A stretch of 64,000 nt of DNA from Streptomyces griseus (GCF_900460065.1 NZ_UAVD01000039.1:238174-302173); one strand, 5' to 3'; positions 42,821 through 52,256 are shown, numbered from the stretch's first letter. The notes: generated from the sequence alone by a model not told the origin. Translations and numbers: made by a program.

Positions 42821-44145
42821 TGAGCGGCGTCCGCCAGGTGGTGGTCGAGGCCGACGGCGGCTCCCGGGGCAACCCGGGGCCCGCCGGCTACGGCGCGGTC
42901 GTCATCGACCCCGCCACCGGCGAACCCCTCGCCGAGGCCGCCGAGTACATCGGCGTCGCGACGAACAACGTCGCCGAGTACCGGGGCCTGATCGCCGGAC
43001 TGACGGCCGCGAAGGCGCTGTTCCCGGACGCGGGGGACGCGCTGCGGGTCCACGTCCGGATGGACTCCAAGCTCGTCGTGGAGCAGATGTCGGGGCGGTG
43101 GAAGATCAAGCACCCCGACATGAAGCCGCTGGCGGCCCGCGCCGCCGCGGTCCTGCCGCCGTCCTCGGTGACGTACGAGTGGATCCCGCGCGCCCAGAAC
43201 AAGCACGCGGACCGGCTCGCCAACGAGGCGATGGACGCGGGCCGCGACGGCCGGCAGTGGGAGGCCTCCGCCTCGACGGCCGCCCTGGACGCCCCGGCCC
43301 GCACCGTGACCGCCCCGCCGCCCGCCCAGGGCCCGCCCGGCGACCAGGCCGCGGGCGCGGCGCGGGCCCGTGCGGCCCTCGCGTCCGCGCGCGGCGCGGC
43401 GGCGCCGGCGGACGACGCCCTGTTCCCGGTGCCGGAGCCCGGGCCGCCGGGCGCCCGGGTCCCCACCGCGCCGGAGCGGGCCGGAGTCCCGGGGACCGGC
43501 TGGGGTTCGGCCCCCGACCTGGGCGCGCCCGCCACGCTCGTCCTGCTGCGGCACGGCGAGACCGCGCTCACGCCCGAGAAGAGGTTCTCCGGCAGCGGCG
43601 GCACCGACCCCGAGCTCTCCGCCACCGGCCGCGGCCAGGCCGAGCGGGCCGCCGGCCACTTCGCCGCCCTGGGCGCCGTCCAGGAGATCGTCAGCTCCCC
43701 GCTGCGCCGCTGCCGCGAGACCGCCGCGGCCGTCGCCGACCGCCTCGGCCTCGACGTCCGGATCGACGAGGGCCTGCGCGAGACGGACTTCGGGGCGTGG
43801 GAGGGGCTGACCTTCGGCGAGGTACGGGAACGGTACGCCGACGACCTCACCGCCTGGCTGGCCTCCCCGGACACCGCCCCGACCGGCGGCGGCGAGAGCT
43901 TCGCGGAGGTCGCCGAGCGGGTCGCCGCCGCCCGGGACCGGATCGTCGCGCGGTACGCGGGCCGCACGGTCCTGCTCGTCACCCATGTGACCCCGATCAA
44001 GACGCTCGTCCGGCTCGCCCTCGGTGCCCCGCCCGAGGCGCTGTTCAGAATGGAGCTGTCGGCCGCCTCGATCTCCGCGGTCGCCTACTACGGGGACGGC
44101 AACGCCTCCGTACGCGTGCTCAACGACACGTCCCACCTGCGCTAG
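42820..44145 (+). CDS. Bifunctional RNase H / histidine phosphatase (CobC-like)
   Basis: 441 aa. Domain 1 (1-140) is RNase HI: Asp12, Glu53, Asp82 and Asp131 sit in VEADGGS, VAEYRG, RMDSKL and HADRLANEA. A Pro/Ala linker (about 145-225) follows. Domain 2 (235-441) is a histidine phosphatase: LLRHGET with phospho-acceptor His245, SPLRRCRETA, and THVTPIK. Such fusions degrade RNA-DNA hybrids and dephosphorylate alpha-ribazole phosphate in mycobacteria. ATG overlaps the zinc-ribbon stop by one base. Confidence 0.9.
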   Translation: MSGVRQVVVEADGGSRGNPGPAGYGAVVIDPATGEPLAEAAEYIGVATNNVAEYRGLIAGLTAAKALFPDAGDALRVHVRMDSKLVVEQMSGRWKIKHPDMKPLAARAAAVLPPSSVTYEWIPRAQNKHADRLANEAMDAGRDGRQWEASASTAALDAPARTVTAPPPAQGPPGDQAAGAARARAALASARGAAAPADDALFPVPEPGPPGARVPTAPERAGVPGTGWGSAPDLGAPATLVLLRHGETALTPEKRFSGSGGTDPELSATGRGQAERAAGHFAALGAVQEIVSSPLRRCRETAAAVADRLGLDVRIDEGLRETDFGAWEGLTFGEVRERYADDLTAWLASPDTAPTGGGESFAEVAERVAAARDRIVARYAGRTVLLVTHVTPIKTLVRLALGAPPEALFRMELSAASISAVAYYGDGNASVRVLNDTSHLR

Positions 44146-44160
44146 CGGGAACGGGAGCCC

Positions 44161-44946
44161 GTGACCTGGTCGACGGGGCTGCTCGGGTTCGCCGCCGGAC
44201 TGCTGATCTCCGTGGCCACCGCGCCGGTCGGCGTCTCCGGCGCGGTGTTCCTGCTGCCGGTCCAGATCAGCGTGCTCGGGGTGCCCAGCCCGGCCGTCAC
44301 CCCCACCAACCTGCTCTACAACGTGGTGGCGGGCCCCGGAGCCCTGCTGCGGCACCACAGGGCCGGGACGCTGCGGGGACCGCTGACCCGGCTGCTCGTC
44401 CTGGGCACCGTTCCCGGCGTGGTCGTCGGCGCGGTGATCCGGGTGTTCGCGGTGCCGGGCCCGTCGGTGTTCCGGCTGCTCATCGCCGTTCTGCTGCTGC
44501 CGCTCGGCGGCTGGCTCTGCCTGCGCACGCTGCGCCGCGCCGCCCGGCCGGCCCCCGGCCGGGAACCCTCGGACCGCGCCGTCACCCGGCTGGCCATGGC
44601 GGTCGGGGTGGCCGGGGGGATCTACGGGATCGGCGGCGGCTCGCTCCTCGGCCCGATCCTGGTGGGGCGCGGCATGCCGGTGGCGAAGGTCGCCCCGGCC
44701 GCGCTCGCGGCCACCTTCGTGACCTCGGTCGTCGGCGCGGGGACGTACGCGCTGCTCTCCCTGACCACCACCGGCGACATCGCGCCGTACTGGTCCCTCG
44801 GCCTGGCCTGCGGACTCGGCGGCCTGTGCGGGGGATACCTGGGCGCCCGGCTCCAGCCCCGCCTCCCGGAGACGGCCCTGCGGCTGCTGCTGGGGGTGCT
44901 GGCCCTGGGCGTCGGGGGGCTGTACGCCGTGCAGTTGCTGCGCTGA
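44161..44946 (+). CDS. Sulfite exporter TauE/SafE family protein
   Basis: 261 aa, about 7-8 membrane helices. GLLGFAAGLLISVATAPVGVSGAVFLLPVQ and IYGIGGGSLLGPILVGRGMPVAKVAPAALAATFVTSVVGA are the two repeats of the TauE/SafE fold. Thought to move sulfur oxyanions or organic anions. GTG start 15 bases after the phosphatase gene, with GGGAACGGGAG upstream. Substrate unknown. Confidence 0.85.
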   Translation: MTWSTGLLGFAAGLLISVATAPVGVSGAVFLLPVQISVLGVPSPAVTPTNLLYNVVAGPGALLRHHRAGTLRGPLTRLLVLGTVPGVVVGAVIRVFAVPGPSVFRLLIAVLLLPLGGWLCLRTLRRAARPAPGREPSDRAVTRLAMAVGVAGGIYGIGGGSLLGPILVGRGMPVAKVAPAALAATFVTSVVGAGTYALLSLTTTGDIAPYWSLGLACGLGGLCGGYLGARLQPRLPETALRLLLGVLALGVGGLYAVQLLR

Positions 44947-44959
44947 CGGCCGCGCACGG

Positions 44960-45610
44960 CTACCCGGCGAGCGCCGCCGCCTCGGCCGCGAGCCGGGCCA
45001 CCCGGTCCCAGTCCTTCGCCGCCACCGCGTCGCCCGGGACCATCCAGCTGCCGCCCACACAGCCGACGTTGGGCAGCGCGAGGTACGAGGGCGCGGAGGC
45101 GAGCGAGATGCCCCCGGTCGGGCAGAAGCGGGCCTGCGGGAGCGGCGCGGACAGGGCCTTGAGGTAGGCCGTCCCGCCCGCCGCCTCGGCCGGGAAGAAC
45201 TTCATCTCGCGCACCCCGCGCTCCAGCAGGGCCACCACCTCGGAGGTGGTCGAGACACCGGGCAGGAACGGCACGCCGGACGCCTTCATGGCCTCCAGCA
45301 GCGCGTCCGTCCACCCCGGGCTGACCAGGAACCGGGCCCCGGCGGCGACGGTGTCCCGTACGTGCTCCGGCGAGATGACCGTGCCCGCCCCGACCACCGC
45401 GCCCGGGACCTCGGCGGCCATGGCCCGGATCGAGTCCAGCGCGGCGGGGGTCCGCAGCGTCACCTCGATCGCCGGGAGGCCGCCCGCCACCAGCGCCCGC
45501 GCGAGCGGCACCGCGTCGGCCGCGTCGTGCAGGACGACGACGGGGACGACGGGCGCGAGATCCAGCACGGAGGCGTCGGACGGGGCGGTGGGCGCGGCAG
45601 AGGAGGTCAT
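44960..45610 (-). CDS. eda: KDPG/KHG aldolase (bifunctional 4-hydroxy-2-oxoglutarate aldolase)
   Basis: 216 aa, class I TIM-barrel aldolase. Glu49 in IEVTLRT is the base and Lys137 in MKFFPAE forms the Schiff base; GGISL and CVGGSWM bind phosphate. It splits 2-keto-3-deoxy-6-phosphogluconate or 4-hydroxy-2-oxoglutarate to pyruvate and an aldehyde. ATG at 45610. Monocistronic and convergent with the TauE gene; no sugar kinase neighbour. Confidence 0.9.
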   Translation of the reverse strand: MTSSAAPTAPSDASVLDLAPVVPVVVLHDAADAVPLARALVAGGLPAIEVTLRTPAALDSIRAMAAEVPGAVVGAGTVISPEHVRDTVAAGARFLVSPGWTDALLEAMKASGVPFLPGVSTTSEVVALLERGVREMKFFPAEAAGGTAYLKALSAPLPQARFCPTGGISLASAPSYLALPNVGCVGGSWMVPGDAVAAKDWDRVARLAAEAAALAG

Positions 45611-45685
45611 GGGGTCATCCTGCCGCGCCAACCGCAATATCTGCAACGAGCGTTGCGCGGTGCGCAACGGGCTTCGCGGGGCCGG

Positions 45686-46486
45686 TCAGTGGATCTCCGT
45701 CACCACCACGTCCAGCGACCACGGCCGCCCGGCCCGCGCGGGGGCCTCGGCCTCCACCGCGTACCCGAGGTCCCGCAACACCTCCACCAACTGCGCCGGA
45801 CCCTTCGGCCGCGCACCCGCCACCAGCAGATCGCGCACCAGGCGGCCCTTGGTCGCCTTGTTGAAGTGGCTCACCACGGACCGCTTCTCCACCCCGCCCA
45901 CCAGCTGGGAGTGGAGCACCCGCACACCTGCCGTGCGCGCGGCCACCTCGCCCGCCGGCTTCCACGCCGCCGCGTACGCCGAGGACCGCAGGTCCAGGAC
46001 GAGGCCGCTCCCGGCGGCCTCGGGCATGACGGTCTCCATCGGGGCGCGCCAGTACGCGCCGAGCGCGCCGAGACCGGGCAGCTTCACCCCCATCGAGCAG
46101 CGGTACGGGGGAATCCGGTCGCCGATCCGGACCGCGCCCCACAGCCCCGAGAAGACCAGCAGCGACTTCGCCGCCCGCCGTCGCGCGTCCGCCTCCAGCG
46201 AGGCCAGATCGAGGGCGTCGTACAGCACACCGGTGTACAGCTCCCCGGCCGGACGGGTCCCGGCGGTCCGCAGCTCGGCGTTCTTGCCGACCTCGCCCGC
46301 AAGACCCATGCTCAGCCCGAGCACCTCCCGGGCCTTCTCCTCGTCCGCCCGGCACAGCTCGACCAGCTCGTCCAGCACCGCCGCACGGGCCGGGGCGAGC
46401 CCCGGCAGCGACAGCGACTCCGGCTTCAGCGAAGCCCCGCGCCCCGAGGCGGCCTTTCCTTCGGAGGGCGGCAACAGCACGAGCAC
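45686..46486 (-). CDS. yaaA: YaaA family peroxide-stress protein
   Basis: 266 aa. UPF0246/YaaA: starts VLVLLPPSEGKA, and has FSGLWGAVRIGDRIPPYRCSMG, then FNKATKGRLVRDLL. In E. coli YaaA limits free iron after peroxide. The GTG at 46486 has AAGGAG eight bases upstream; the longer ATG frame lacks one. The 165 bases before it hold no evident gene. Confidence 0.87.
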   Translation of the reverse strand: MLVLLPPSEGKAASGRGASLKPESLSLPGLAPARAAVLDELVELCRADEEKAREVLGLSMGLAGEVGKNAELRTAGTRPAGELYTGVLYDALDLASLEADARRRAAKSLLVFSGLWGAVRIGDRIPPYRCSMGVKLPGLGALGAYWRAPMETVMPEAAGSGLVLDLRSSAYAAAWKPAGEVAARTAGVRVLHSQLVGGVEKRSVVSHFNKATKGRLVRDLLVAGARPKGPAQLVEVLRDLGYAVEAEAPARAGRPWSLDVVVTEIH

Positions 46487-46651
46487 GGCGGTTCTCCTTC
46501 GTACGTACGGCGCAAGCGCGGACCCGGTCGGCGTGCGGGCTCTCCGGGTCCTCGGCAAGGGTACGGGGGACCGGCCCGGGCACCGGGTGCGGCCGGGGGC
46601 AGGTGCGGCGCACGCACCAGGTGCCGCTGGGGGAGCGGCTGCGGGTCCGGC

Positions 46652-47563
46652 TCACGCGGGCGGGTCCGGAGTCGAGGACGGTGCTGTTCGCTCCGGCGTG
46701 AGCGGCGGTGCGGGCGAGGGCGTGAGCGGGGGCGCGGGCGTCGCGAGGGCCGCGACCGCCGCCCGGGGATCGTCCGCGTTGAAGCGGAGCGTACGGGCGC
46801 TGCCGCGCCGGCCGAGCGGTCGCACGAACTCCACCGGCTCCGTCAGCTCCACGGTCACCGTCGTCCAGCCGCCCACCGCCAGATCGAGCGCCCCGTCCTC
46901 GTCCACCCGGATCGGCCCTCCGCCCGGGAAGCGCCGGTCCGCCCGGGCGGAGGCGACGGCGGAGGCGGGCACCCGCAGGTCGAACAGGGCCCCGTAGCGC
47001 AGCCGCAGCGAACCGTCCGCCCCCACCAGGTGCGGCCGGGTCACGCAGGCCGCGTGGATCGCGAGGACCACGACCACGCCGTACACGCCCACCACGAGCA
47101 GAATCGCGTGGACCAGCGGCCAGGGGATCACCAGGGCCAGCACCACCGTCTCCAGGGCGGAGACGAACGCGAAGGTGTACATCACCCCGGTCTGCGGCGC
47201 GGTGTACGGGACGGGCAGCGCTCCTTCCGCGACCCGGTGCCGGCGACGCAGGACCCACAGCCCGAGGCTGTGCAGGGCCCGGAACTCGTGGACCACGAGC
47301 CGCCGCAACGCCACCGGCACCAGCGCGCCCACCGCCGACCGCACGGCCGCCCGCCGCCCGGTTCCGGCCCGCCTGCGGGCCGCGTACAGCCGCCACAGCA
47401 CCGAGGCGTCCAGGACGAGCACGGCCGCTACCAGGGCCTCGGCCCCCGACAGGACCGGGGCGGGCACCCGCACCCCGGCCACCAGACAGACGACCAGGAC
47501 CAGCTCGGCGGGCAGCACCGACCACGCGACGGCCCGGGCCGCCCGCAGCCCCGCCGTCGTCAC
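46652..47563 (-). CDS. Membrane protein with four to five helices, unknown function
   Basis: 303 aa. Helices near residues 12-30, 42-58, 128-150 and 155-175. The C-terminal soluble part (AGSLRLRYGALFDLRVPASAVASARADRR ... VTVELTEPVEFVRPLGRRGSARTLRFNADDP) resembles a bacterial PH-like domain (DUF304-type). A Pro/Thr-rich tail ends the protein. The GTG overlaps the stop of the MerR gene as GTGA, so it is coupled to the regulator and may be its target or sensor. Function unknown. Confidence 0.75.
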   Translation of the reverse strand: MTTAGLRAARAVAWSVLPAELVLVVCLVAGVRVPAPVLSGAEALVAAVLVLDASVLWRLYAARRRAGTGRRAAVRSAVGALVPVALRRLVVHEFRALHSLGLWVLRRRHRVAEGALPVPYTAPQTGVMYTFAFVSALETVVLALVIPWPLVHAILLVVGVYGVVVVLAIHAACVTRPHLVGADGSLRLRYGALFDLRVPASAVASARADRRFPGGGPIRVDEDGALDLAVGGWTTVTVELTEPVEFVRPLGRRGSARTLRFNADDPRAAVAALATPAPPLTPSPAPPLTPERTAPSSTPDPPA

Positions 47564-48318
47564 GGAGTTCCCCCGCCGGCACGCGTCCGCACCCGCTCCG
47601 CCAGCGCCGCCATCACCCGGCGCACCACCTCACGCTGTGCGGGCGGGTAGTCGTCGAGCAGCACCCGCCCGAACCCGGTCGGCGAGGGCTCCCCGTCCGG
47701 GATCACCGCCAGCACCCCGTCCGGCACGGCCGCGACCAGCTCGGCCGCCAGCGGGGCGACGCGCGGGTCGTCCGGCCCGGCCCCGGCCAGCTCGTCGAGC
47801 CGCTCGTACAGGGTGAGAACCCCCGGGTCCTCGGCCAGCGGTCGCAGCGCGGCGTACACCTCGGCCCCGGCGCCGCCGGCCGCCGCGTCCAGCAACGCCA
47901 GATGCTCGCGGTCCTTCGCGGCGGCCGGGGAGGCGGTCGCGGGCGCTTGCTCCAGCAGCGCGGCCAGGGCGGGGGAGAGCGGGCCGTCCGGGGTGAGCGG
48001 CGCCTCCAGGAGCGCGGCCAGCACCCGCCGCCGCTCGTGGAGCTCCCGCTCCTGCCGCGCCAGGTCGGCGTCCAGCTCCCCGAGCACCTCGGTCAGCTCC
48101 CGTCCCGCGTCGTCGGCGAGCACGTCCCGCACCTCCTCCAGGGAGAGCCCGATCTCCGTCAGCCGCCGGATCCGGGCCAGCAGTACGGCGTCGCGGACCG
48201 TGTAGGCGCGATAGCCGTTGGCCTGCCGGGCGGGCTCGGGCAGGAGGCCGATGTGGTGGTAGTGCCGGACGGCCCGGGACGTGACTCCCACGAGCGCGGC
48301 GATCTCTCCGATACGCAT
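47560..48318 (-). CDS. MerR-family transcriptional regulator
   Basis: 252 aa. N-terminal winged helix (MRIGEIAALVGVTSRAVRHYHHIGLLPEP ... GYRAYTVRDAVLLARIRRLTEIGLSLEEVRDVL), then a coiled coil (about 75-105) and an effector-type C-terminal domain of ~140 residues without the metal Cys pattern, so a drug- or stress-type MerR is likely. The ATG at 48318 has an AGTAGA (TCTACT on this strand) box six bases before it, and a TTGAC/GTCAA palindrome sits in a MerR-style long spacer. Coupled to the membrane protein gene. Confidence 0.86.
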   Translation of the reverse strand: MRIGEIAALVGVTSRAVRHYHHIGLLPEPARQANGYRAYTVRDAVLLARIRRLTEIGLSLEEVRDVLADDAGRELTEVLGELDADLARQERELHERRRVLAALLEAPLTPDGPLSPALAALLEQAPATASPAAAKDREHLALLDAAAGGAGAEVYAALRPLAEDPGVLTLYERLDELAGAGPDDPRVAPLAAELVAAVPDGVLAVIPDGEPSPTGFGRVLLDDYPPAQREVVRRVMAALAERVRTRAGGGTP

Positions 48319-48334
48319 GCGGCCAGTAGAAACG

Positions 48335-48355
48335 TTGACGCCGCGACAGGGTCAA
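48335..48355. promoter_or_regulatory. MerR-style operator in a long-spacer promoter
   Basis: TTGAC (48335-48339) and GTCAA (48351-48355) arms with an 11-base spacer. On the minus strand TTGACC serves as -35 and TCTACT (48325-48330) as -10 with a 19-base spacer, as in MerR-regulated promoters. Confidence 0.6.
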
Positions 48356-48363
48356 GCACCGTT

Positions 48364-48399
48364 CTCCTACCGCTCCTACCGCTCCTACCGCTCCTACCG
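48364..48399. repeat. Four perfect 9-bp tandem repeats
   Basis: Four head-to-tail copies of CTCCTACCG just upstream of the MerR promoter; a fifth partial unit follows. Not a CRISPR: no spacers. Confidence 0.8.
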
Positions 48400-48518
48400 C
48401 TCCTGTCCACGCCGCCCGGGCGCGCGCCACGATCGGGGGAAGAACTCCGAGCCCCGGTTCCCGGCCGTGAGGACACCGGCGGCTGCCGGTCCGCAGGGCC
48501 CGGTAGGATGGCGATCAC

Positions 48519-48935
48519 GGCAGACGAGCCGGGCGGACGGCCGCGTGAGGATCCCTCGGGACCTCCCGAGGAACGTCCGGGCTCCACAGGGCAGGGTGGT
48601 GGCTAACGGCCACCCGGGGTGACCCGCGGGACAGTGCCACAGAAAACAGACCGCCCGGGACTCCGGTCCCGGGTAAGGGTGAAACGGTGGTGTAAGAGAC
48701 CACCAGCGCCTGAGGTGACTCAGGCGGCTAGGTAAACCCCACCCGGAGCAAGGTCAAAAGGAGGCGCCCCGGAAACGGGACGGCTCTGCGTGAACGTTCG
48801 AGGGCTGCTCGCCCGAGTTCACGGGTGGACCGCACGAGGCCGGCAGCAATGCCGGCCCTAGATGGATGGCCGTCTCCCCGGCCGCCGCGAGGCGACCGGG
48901 AGACAGAACCCGGCGTACAGCCCGACTCGTCTGCC
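48519..48935 (+). ncRNA. rnpB: RNase P RNA (type A)
   Basis: Catalytic RNA of ribonuclease P, which matures tRNA 5' ends. The ends pair (GGCAGACGAG with CTCGTCTGCC). Conserved blocks are seen in order: GAGGAACGTCCGGGCTCC (P4 side), CCACAGAAAACAGACCGCC, AAGGGTGAAACGGTGGTGTA, GGTAAACCCCACC, and the CGGCGTACAG block near the 3' end. A TAGGAT box lies about 10 bases before the 5' end. Boundaries are approximate to a few bases. Confidence 0.93.
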
Positions 48936-49090
48936 TTCTCCTCCGGCCTCCGCCGCCGCGCGCCCCGCGCACGGGGACGGCGCGCGTTTTTCCACCTGCG
49001 CGGAAGGCCCCCGACGTGTTCTGATCACCGCTGATCGAGCGTCGGCCGGGACCGGCGGGCGCCGGGCCGACAGAGCGGGGAAACAGGACG

Positions 49091-49588
49091 ATGAGCGCCA
49101 CGGACAGCACCGGAGCCGGGCGGCCCGACCACCGGGGCGTGCGGCTGCGACCGGCCACGCCGAAGGACGCGGAGGCCGTGGCGGAGGTCTTCCTCGCCTC
49201 CCGCGCCGCCGCCATGCCGTATCTGCCCCGGATCCACAGCGACGAGGACACCCTCGCCTGGATCACTCATGTCGTGCTGCCCACCAGCACCGGGGTGTGG
49301 GTCGCCGAGGAGGCGGGCGGGGGGCTGCTGGGGTTCGCGGTGCTCGCCGGGGACGGCGAGCTGGACCACCTCTACCTGCGGCCCGACGCGCTGCGGCGGG
49401 GGATCGGCAGCAGGCTGCTGGCCGAGGTGCGCGGGGCGGCGGAGGGGGCGCTGACGCTGTACGTGTTCCAGCGCAACGCCGCCGCCCGGGCTTTCTACGA
49501 GCGGCACGGGTTCACCGCCGTCGCGTTCGACGACGGCTCCCGCAACGAGGAGAACGAGCCCGACGTGCTCTACCGCTGGGTCCCCTGA
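49091..49588 (+). CDS. GNAT family N-acetyltransferase
   Basis: 165 aa. Acetyl-CoA-binding motif RRGIGSRLLAE after LYLRPDA, and NAAARAFYERHGF near the end, standard for the family. N-terminus VRLRPATPKDAEAVAEVF. It transfers acetyl from CoA to an amine; substrate unknown. ATG at 49091 with GGGGAAAC upstream. No operon partners. Confidence 0.86.
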   Translation: MSATDSTGAGRPDHRGVRLRPATPKDAEAVAEVFLASRAAAMPYLPRIHSDEDTLAWITHVVLPTSTGVWVAEEAGGGLLGFAVLAGDGELDHLYLRPDALRRGIGSRLLAEVRGAAEGALTLYVFQRNAAARAFYERHGFTAVAFDDGSRNEENEPDVLYRWVP

Positions 49589-49632
49589 CGCGGTGGACCC
49601 TCCGCCGAACCGCCCGGCTGCCGGTTGGCGGG

Positions 49633-50535
49633 TCAGATGACCGGCGGCCGGCCCAGCCGCGTCATCCGCCACACCGTGGACCAGCGCATCGGGCGGCGCT
49701 CGCCGCACGGGGTCCGGACGCCCTCGGCGAAGCCGCCCGCCCAGGCGCGCAGGCCCTTCGGGTCGCGGGTGCGGGCGAGCGTGAGCAGGGTCCAGGTGCC
49801 GAGGTAGGCGGGGACCAGGGGGAGGGGCAGGTTGCGGCGGGCCAGCCAGACACGGTTGCGGGCCGTCATCCGGTAGTAGACCGCGTGCCGGGCCGGGGAG
49901 GTCTTGGGGTGCTGGAGCAGCAGCTCGGGCTCGTACACCACCTTCCAGCCCGCGTCGAGCGCGCGCCAGGCCAGGTCGGTCTCCTCGTGGGTGAAGAAGA
50001 ACTCGGCGGGCCACGGCCCGGTCTGCTCCAGCATCTTCATGGAGAACGCGTGGCCGCCGCCGAGGAAGGCCGTGACCGGGCCGCCGCGCATCGGGTCGCC
50101 CGCCCGCAGCCGGGGCACGTGGCGGCGCTGGGTCTCGCCGTGTTCGTCGGCGATCCGGAAGCCGACGATGCCGAGCCGGTCGTCGGCCGCGAAGTGGTCC
50201 CGCACCCGGCGGAAGACGTCCTTCTCGACCAGCAGCCCGTCGTCGTCCAGCTCGATCACCACGTCCACGTCGCCGATCTCGGCGAGCCTGCGCAGGCCTT
50301 CGTTCCGGCCGCCCGGGCAGCCGAGGTTCTCCGGCAGCTCGATGGTGGTCACCCCGCCGTCGAGGTCCTCCAGGCCGGGGAAGGCGGTGAAGTCGGGGAG
50401 GGCGGTCCCGTTGCCGATGATCACGAGCCGGGTGGGCCGGACGTCCTGCATGGCGACCGACGCCAGCAGCGCCTCGACCGCCTGCGGGCGGTCCCCCATG
50501 GTCACGATGGATACGCCGATGCGTGGTGCGGACAA
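49633..50535 (-). CDS. Glycosyltransferase family 2 protein
   Basis: 300 aa. GT-A fold: VSIVTMGDRPQAVEALLASV at the start, DxD-type VIELDDDGLLVEK, and EETDLAWRALDAGW as the acidic base region. A C-terminal hydrophobic stretch (LPLPLVPAYLGTWTLLTLA) may associate with the membrane. The start is TTG at 50535 with AGGAG nine bases upstream. Possible cell-wall or exopolysaccharide glycosylation; donor and acceptor unknown. Confidence 0.85.
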   Translation of the reverse strand: MSAPRIGVSIVTMGDRPQAVEALLASVAMQDVRPTRLVIIGNGTALPDFTAFPGLEDLDGGVTTIELPENLGCPGGRNEGLRRLAEIGDVDVVIELDDDGLLVEKDVFRRVRDHFAADDRLGIVGFRIADEHGETQRRHVPRLRAGDPMRGGPVTAFLGGGHAFSMKMLEQTGPWPAEFFFTHEETDLAWRALDAGWKVVYEPELLLQHPKTSPARHAVYYRMTARNRVWLARRNLPLPLVPAYLGTWTLLTLARTRDPKGLRAWAGGFAEGVRTPCGERRPMRWSTVWRMTRLGRPPVI

Positions 50536-50730
50536 GTTCGGTACTCCTGGGCTCGGCCGCCGTGCGGCTGCTGGTCGGCTGCGGTGCCCGCGATCGTAAC
50601 GCCTCGGTGTTCGGTGCGCGGTTACCGCCCGGCCATCCGCGGGCCCGTCGGCGTTCAGGAGGGCGTACCCGGCCGTGTCCCGCCGCCGGTCCCGGGACGC
50701 CCCGGGGCCGGCGGGCCGCCCGCGCCCGGC

Positions 50731-52203
50731 TCACCCCTCCGCCGCGCCCCCGCGGTCCCTCCCGGTCAGGAAGTACCCGGCGAGCAGGGCGCCGACCAGG
50801 ACCAGGGCGGAGTTCACGAGGATGGCGGTCGAGACGCCGGAGAGTACGGCCGCGGGCCCGGTCGCGGCCCCCGTCCGGGCGGTGACGACCGCGCTCATCA
50901 CCGGGATGCCGAGGGCTATGCCGACCTGCTGGGTCATCGTCGCCAGTCCGGTGGCCCGCCCCTGCTCCTCGTCGGGCAGGCCCGAGGTGGCCGTGACCAT
51001 GAAGCCGACGATCATCAGCATGTTGCCCGCACCGCCGACGAAGGTGGCCGCCAGCAGGAGCCAGATCCAGGTGCCGGACGTGCCGAGCGCGACGAGCGAG
51101 AGCGTGGCGACGGCCTGGACGGCTCCGCCCAGCACGATGGCGCGCCGGTTGCCGAACCGGCCCACCGCCCGTCCGCCGAGCATCCCGCCGACGACCGTGC
51201 CGACGCCCAGCACCCCGAACGCGAGGCCGGTGGCGAGCGCGGAGTGGCCGAGGACCTCCTGGAGGTACAGGGTGAGCAGGAACACCAGCGAGGTCTCGGT
51301 CACGAAGGCGATCAGACCGGCGGCGTTGCCCCAGACGACGCTGCGCCGCTTCAGGACGCGGATCGGGACGAGCGGGGCGGCGGCCCGCCGCTCGATGCCG
51401 ACGAACGCGGTCAAAAGGACGGCCGCGGCGGCCAGGGAGGCCAGTGTGGTGGGGGTGGTCCAGCCGGTCTCGCCCGCCTGGGTGAGCCCGAGGACGAGCA
51501 GCAGCAGCCCACCGGTGACGGTGACCGCGCCGGGCACGTCCAGCCGGGGCCGCCGCTCCGGCCGGGAGTCGGTGATCACGGCCGGGGCCAGCGCCACGAC
51601 CAGGGCCGCGACCGGTACGTTCACGAAGAAGGCCCAGCGCCAGGAGAGCAGGTCCGTCAGGAGGCCCCCGAGGATCGCTCCGGCGGTGAACCCGGCCGAC
51701 ATCAGGGCGCCGTTGAGCCCCAGCGCCCGTTCGCGCAGCGGCCCCTCCTTGAAAGCGGTGGTCAGCAGCGCGAGTCCGGCGGGGGTGACGGCGGCGGTGG
51801 CCAGGCCCTGGAGCACGCGGGCGGTGAGGAGGACCTCGGGCGAGGTGGCGAGGCCGCCGAGCGCGGAGGAGAGGCCGAGGGCCACCATGCCGCCGATGAA
51901 CACGTTCTTACGGCCCACGAGGTCGGCGACGCGTCCGAACAGCAGGGTGAATCCGGCGGCGGCCAGCGCGAAGGACGTGGCGATCCACTGGAGGTGGGCG
52001 AGGGAGAAGCCGAGCCCCTTCCCGACGACGGGCAGCGCCACGTTCAGGATCGAGAAGTCCACCGCGACCATGAACTGGGAGCCGAGCAGCAGGGCCAGCA
52101 CGAGCTTCTGGCGTCTTGTCATGCGGGGGCCCGCGGCGCGGGGGACGGCCGACGGCCCGGTGGGCACGGGTGTGGGTACGGGTGTGGCAGCGGTACGGGA
52201 CAT
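50731..52203 (-). CDS. MFS drug exporter, DHA2 (14-helix)
   Basis: 490 aa. GSQFMVAVDFSILNVALPVVGKGLG is motif D1, LFGRVADLVGRKNVFI motif A, GFTAGAILGGLLTDLLSW motif C. Proton-driven efflux by family. Divergent from a TetR gene across about 107 bases with two copies of one operator, a standard efflux-repressor arrangement. Start ATG at 52203. Confidence 0.88.
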   Translation of the reverse strand: MSRTAATPVPTPVPTGPSAVPRAAGPRMTRRQKLVLALLLGSQFMVAVDFSILNVALPVVGKGLGFSLAHLQWIATSFALAAAGFTLLFGRVADLVGRKNVFIGGMVALGLSSALGGLATSPEVLLTARVLQGLATAAVTPAGLALLTTAFKEGPLRERALGLNGALMSAGFTAGAILGGLLTDLLSWRWAFFVNVPVAALVVALAPAVITDSRPERRPRLDVPGAVTVTGGLLLLVLGLTQAGETGWTTPTTLASLAAAAVLLTAFVGIERRAAAPLVPIRVLKRRSVVWGNAAGLIAFVTETSLVFLLTLYLQEVLGHSALATGLAFGVLGVGTVVGGMLGGRAVGRFGNRRAIVLGGAVQAVATLSLVALGTSGTWIWLLLAATFVGGAGNMLMIVGFMVTATSGLPDEEQGRATGLATMTQQVGIALGIPVMSAVVTARTGAATGPAAVLSGVSTAILVNSALVLVGALLAGYFLTGRDRGGAAEG

Positions 52204-52234
52204 GGCGGGGCGCCTTCCTGAACGCGGAGTTCCC

Positions 52235-52256
52235 TAATGGATCTGCGGTTCCGTTA
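52235..52256. promoter_or_regulatory. TetR operator, copy 1
   Basis: 22-bp imperfect palindrome with arms TAATGGA and TTCCGTTA around CTGCGG. The same layout occurs at 52290-52311. Lies 32 bases before the exporter start. Confidence 0.65.

Noticed and set aside
48364..48399. Possible CRISPR-like array
   Set aside because: Head-to-tail 9-bp units without spacers and no cas genes; simple tandem repeat.
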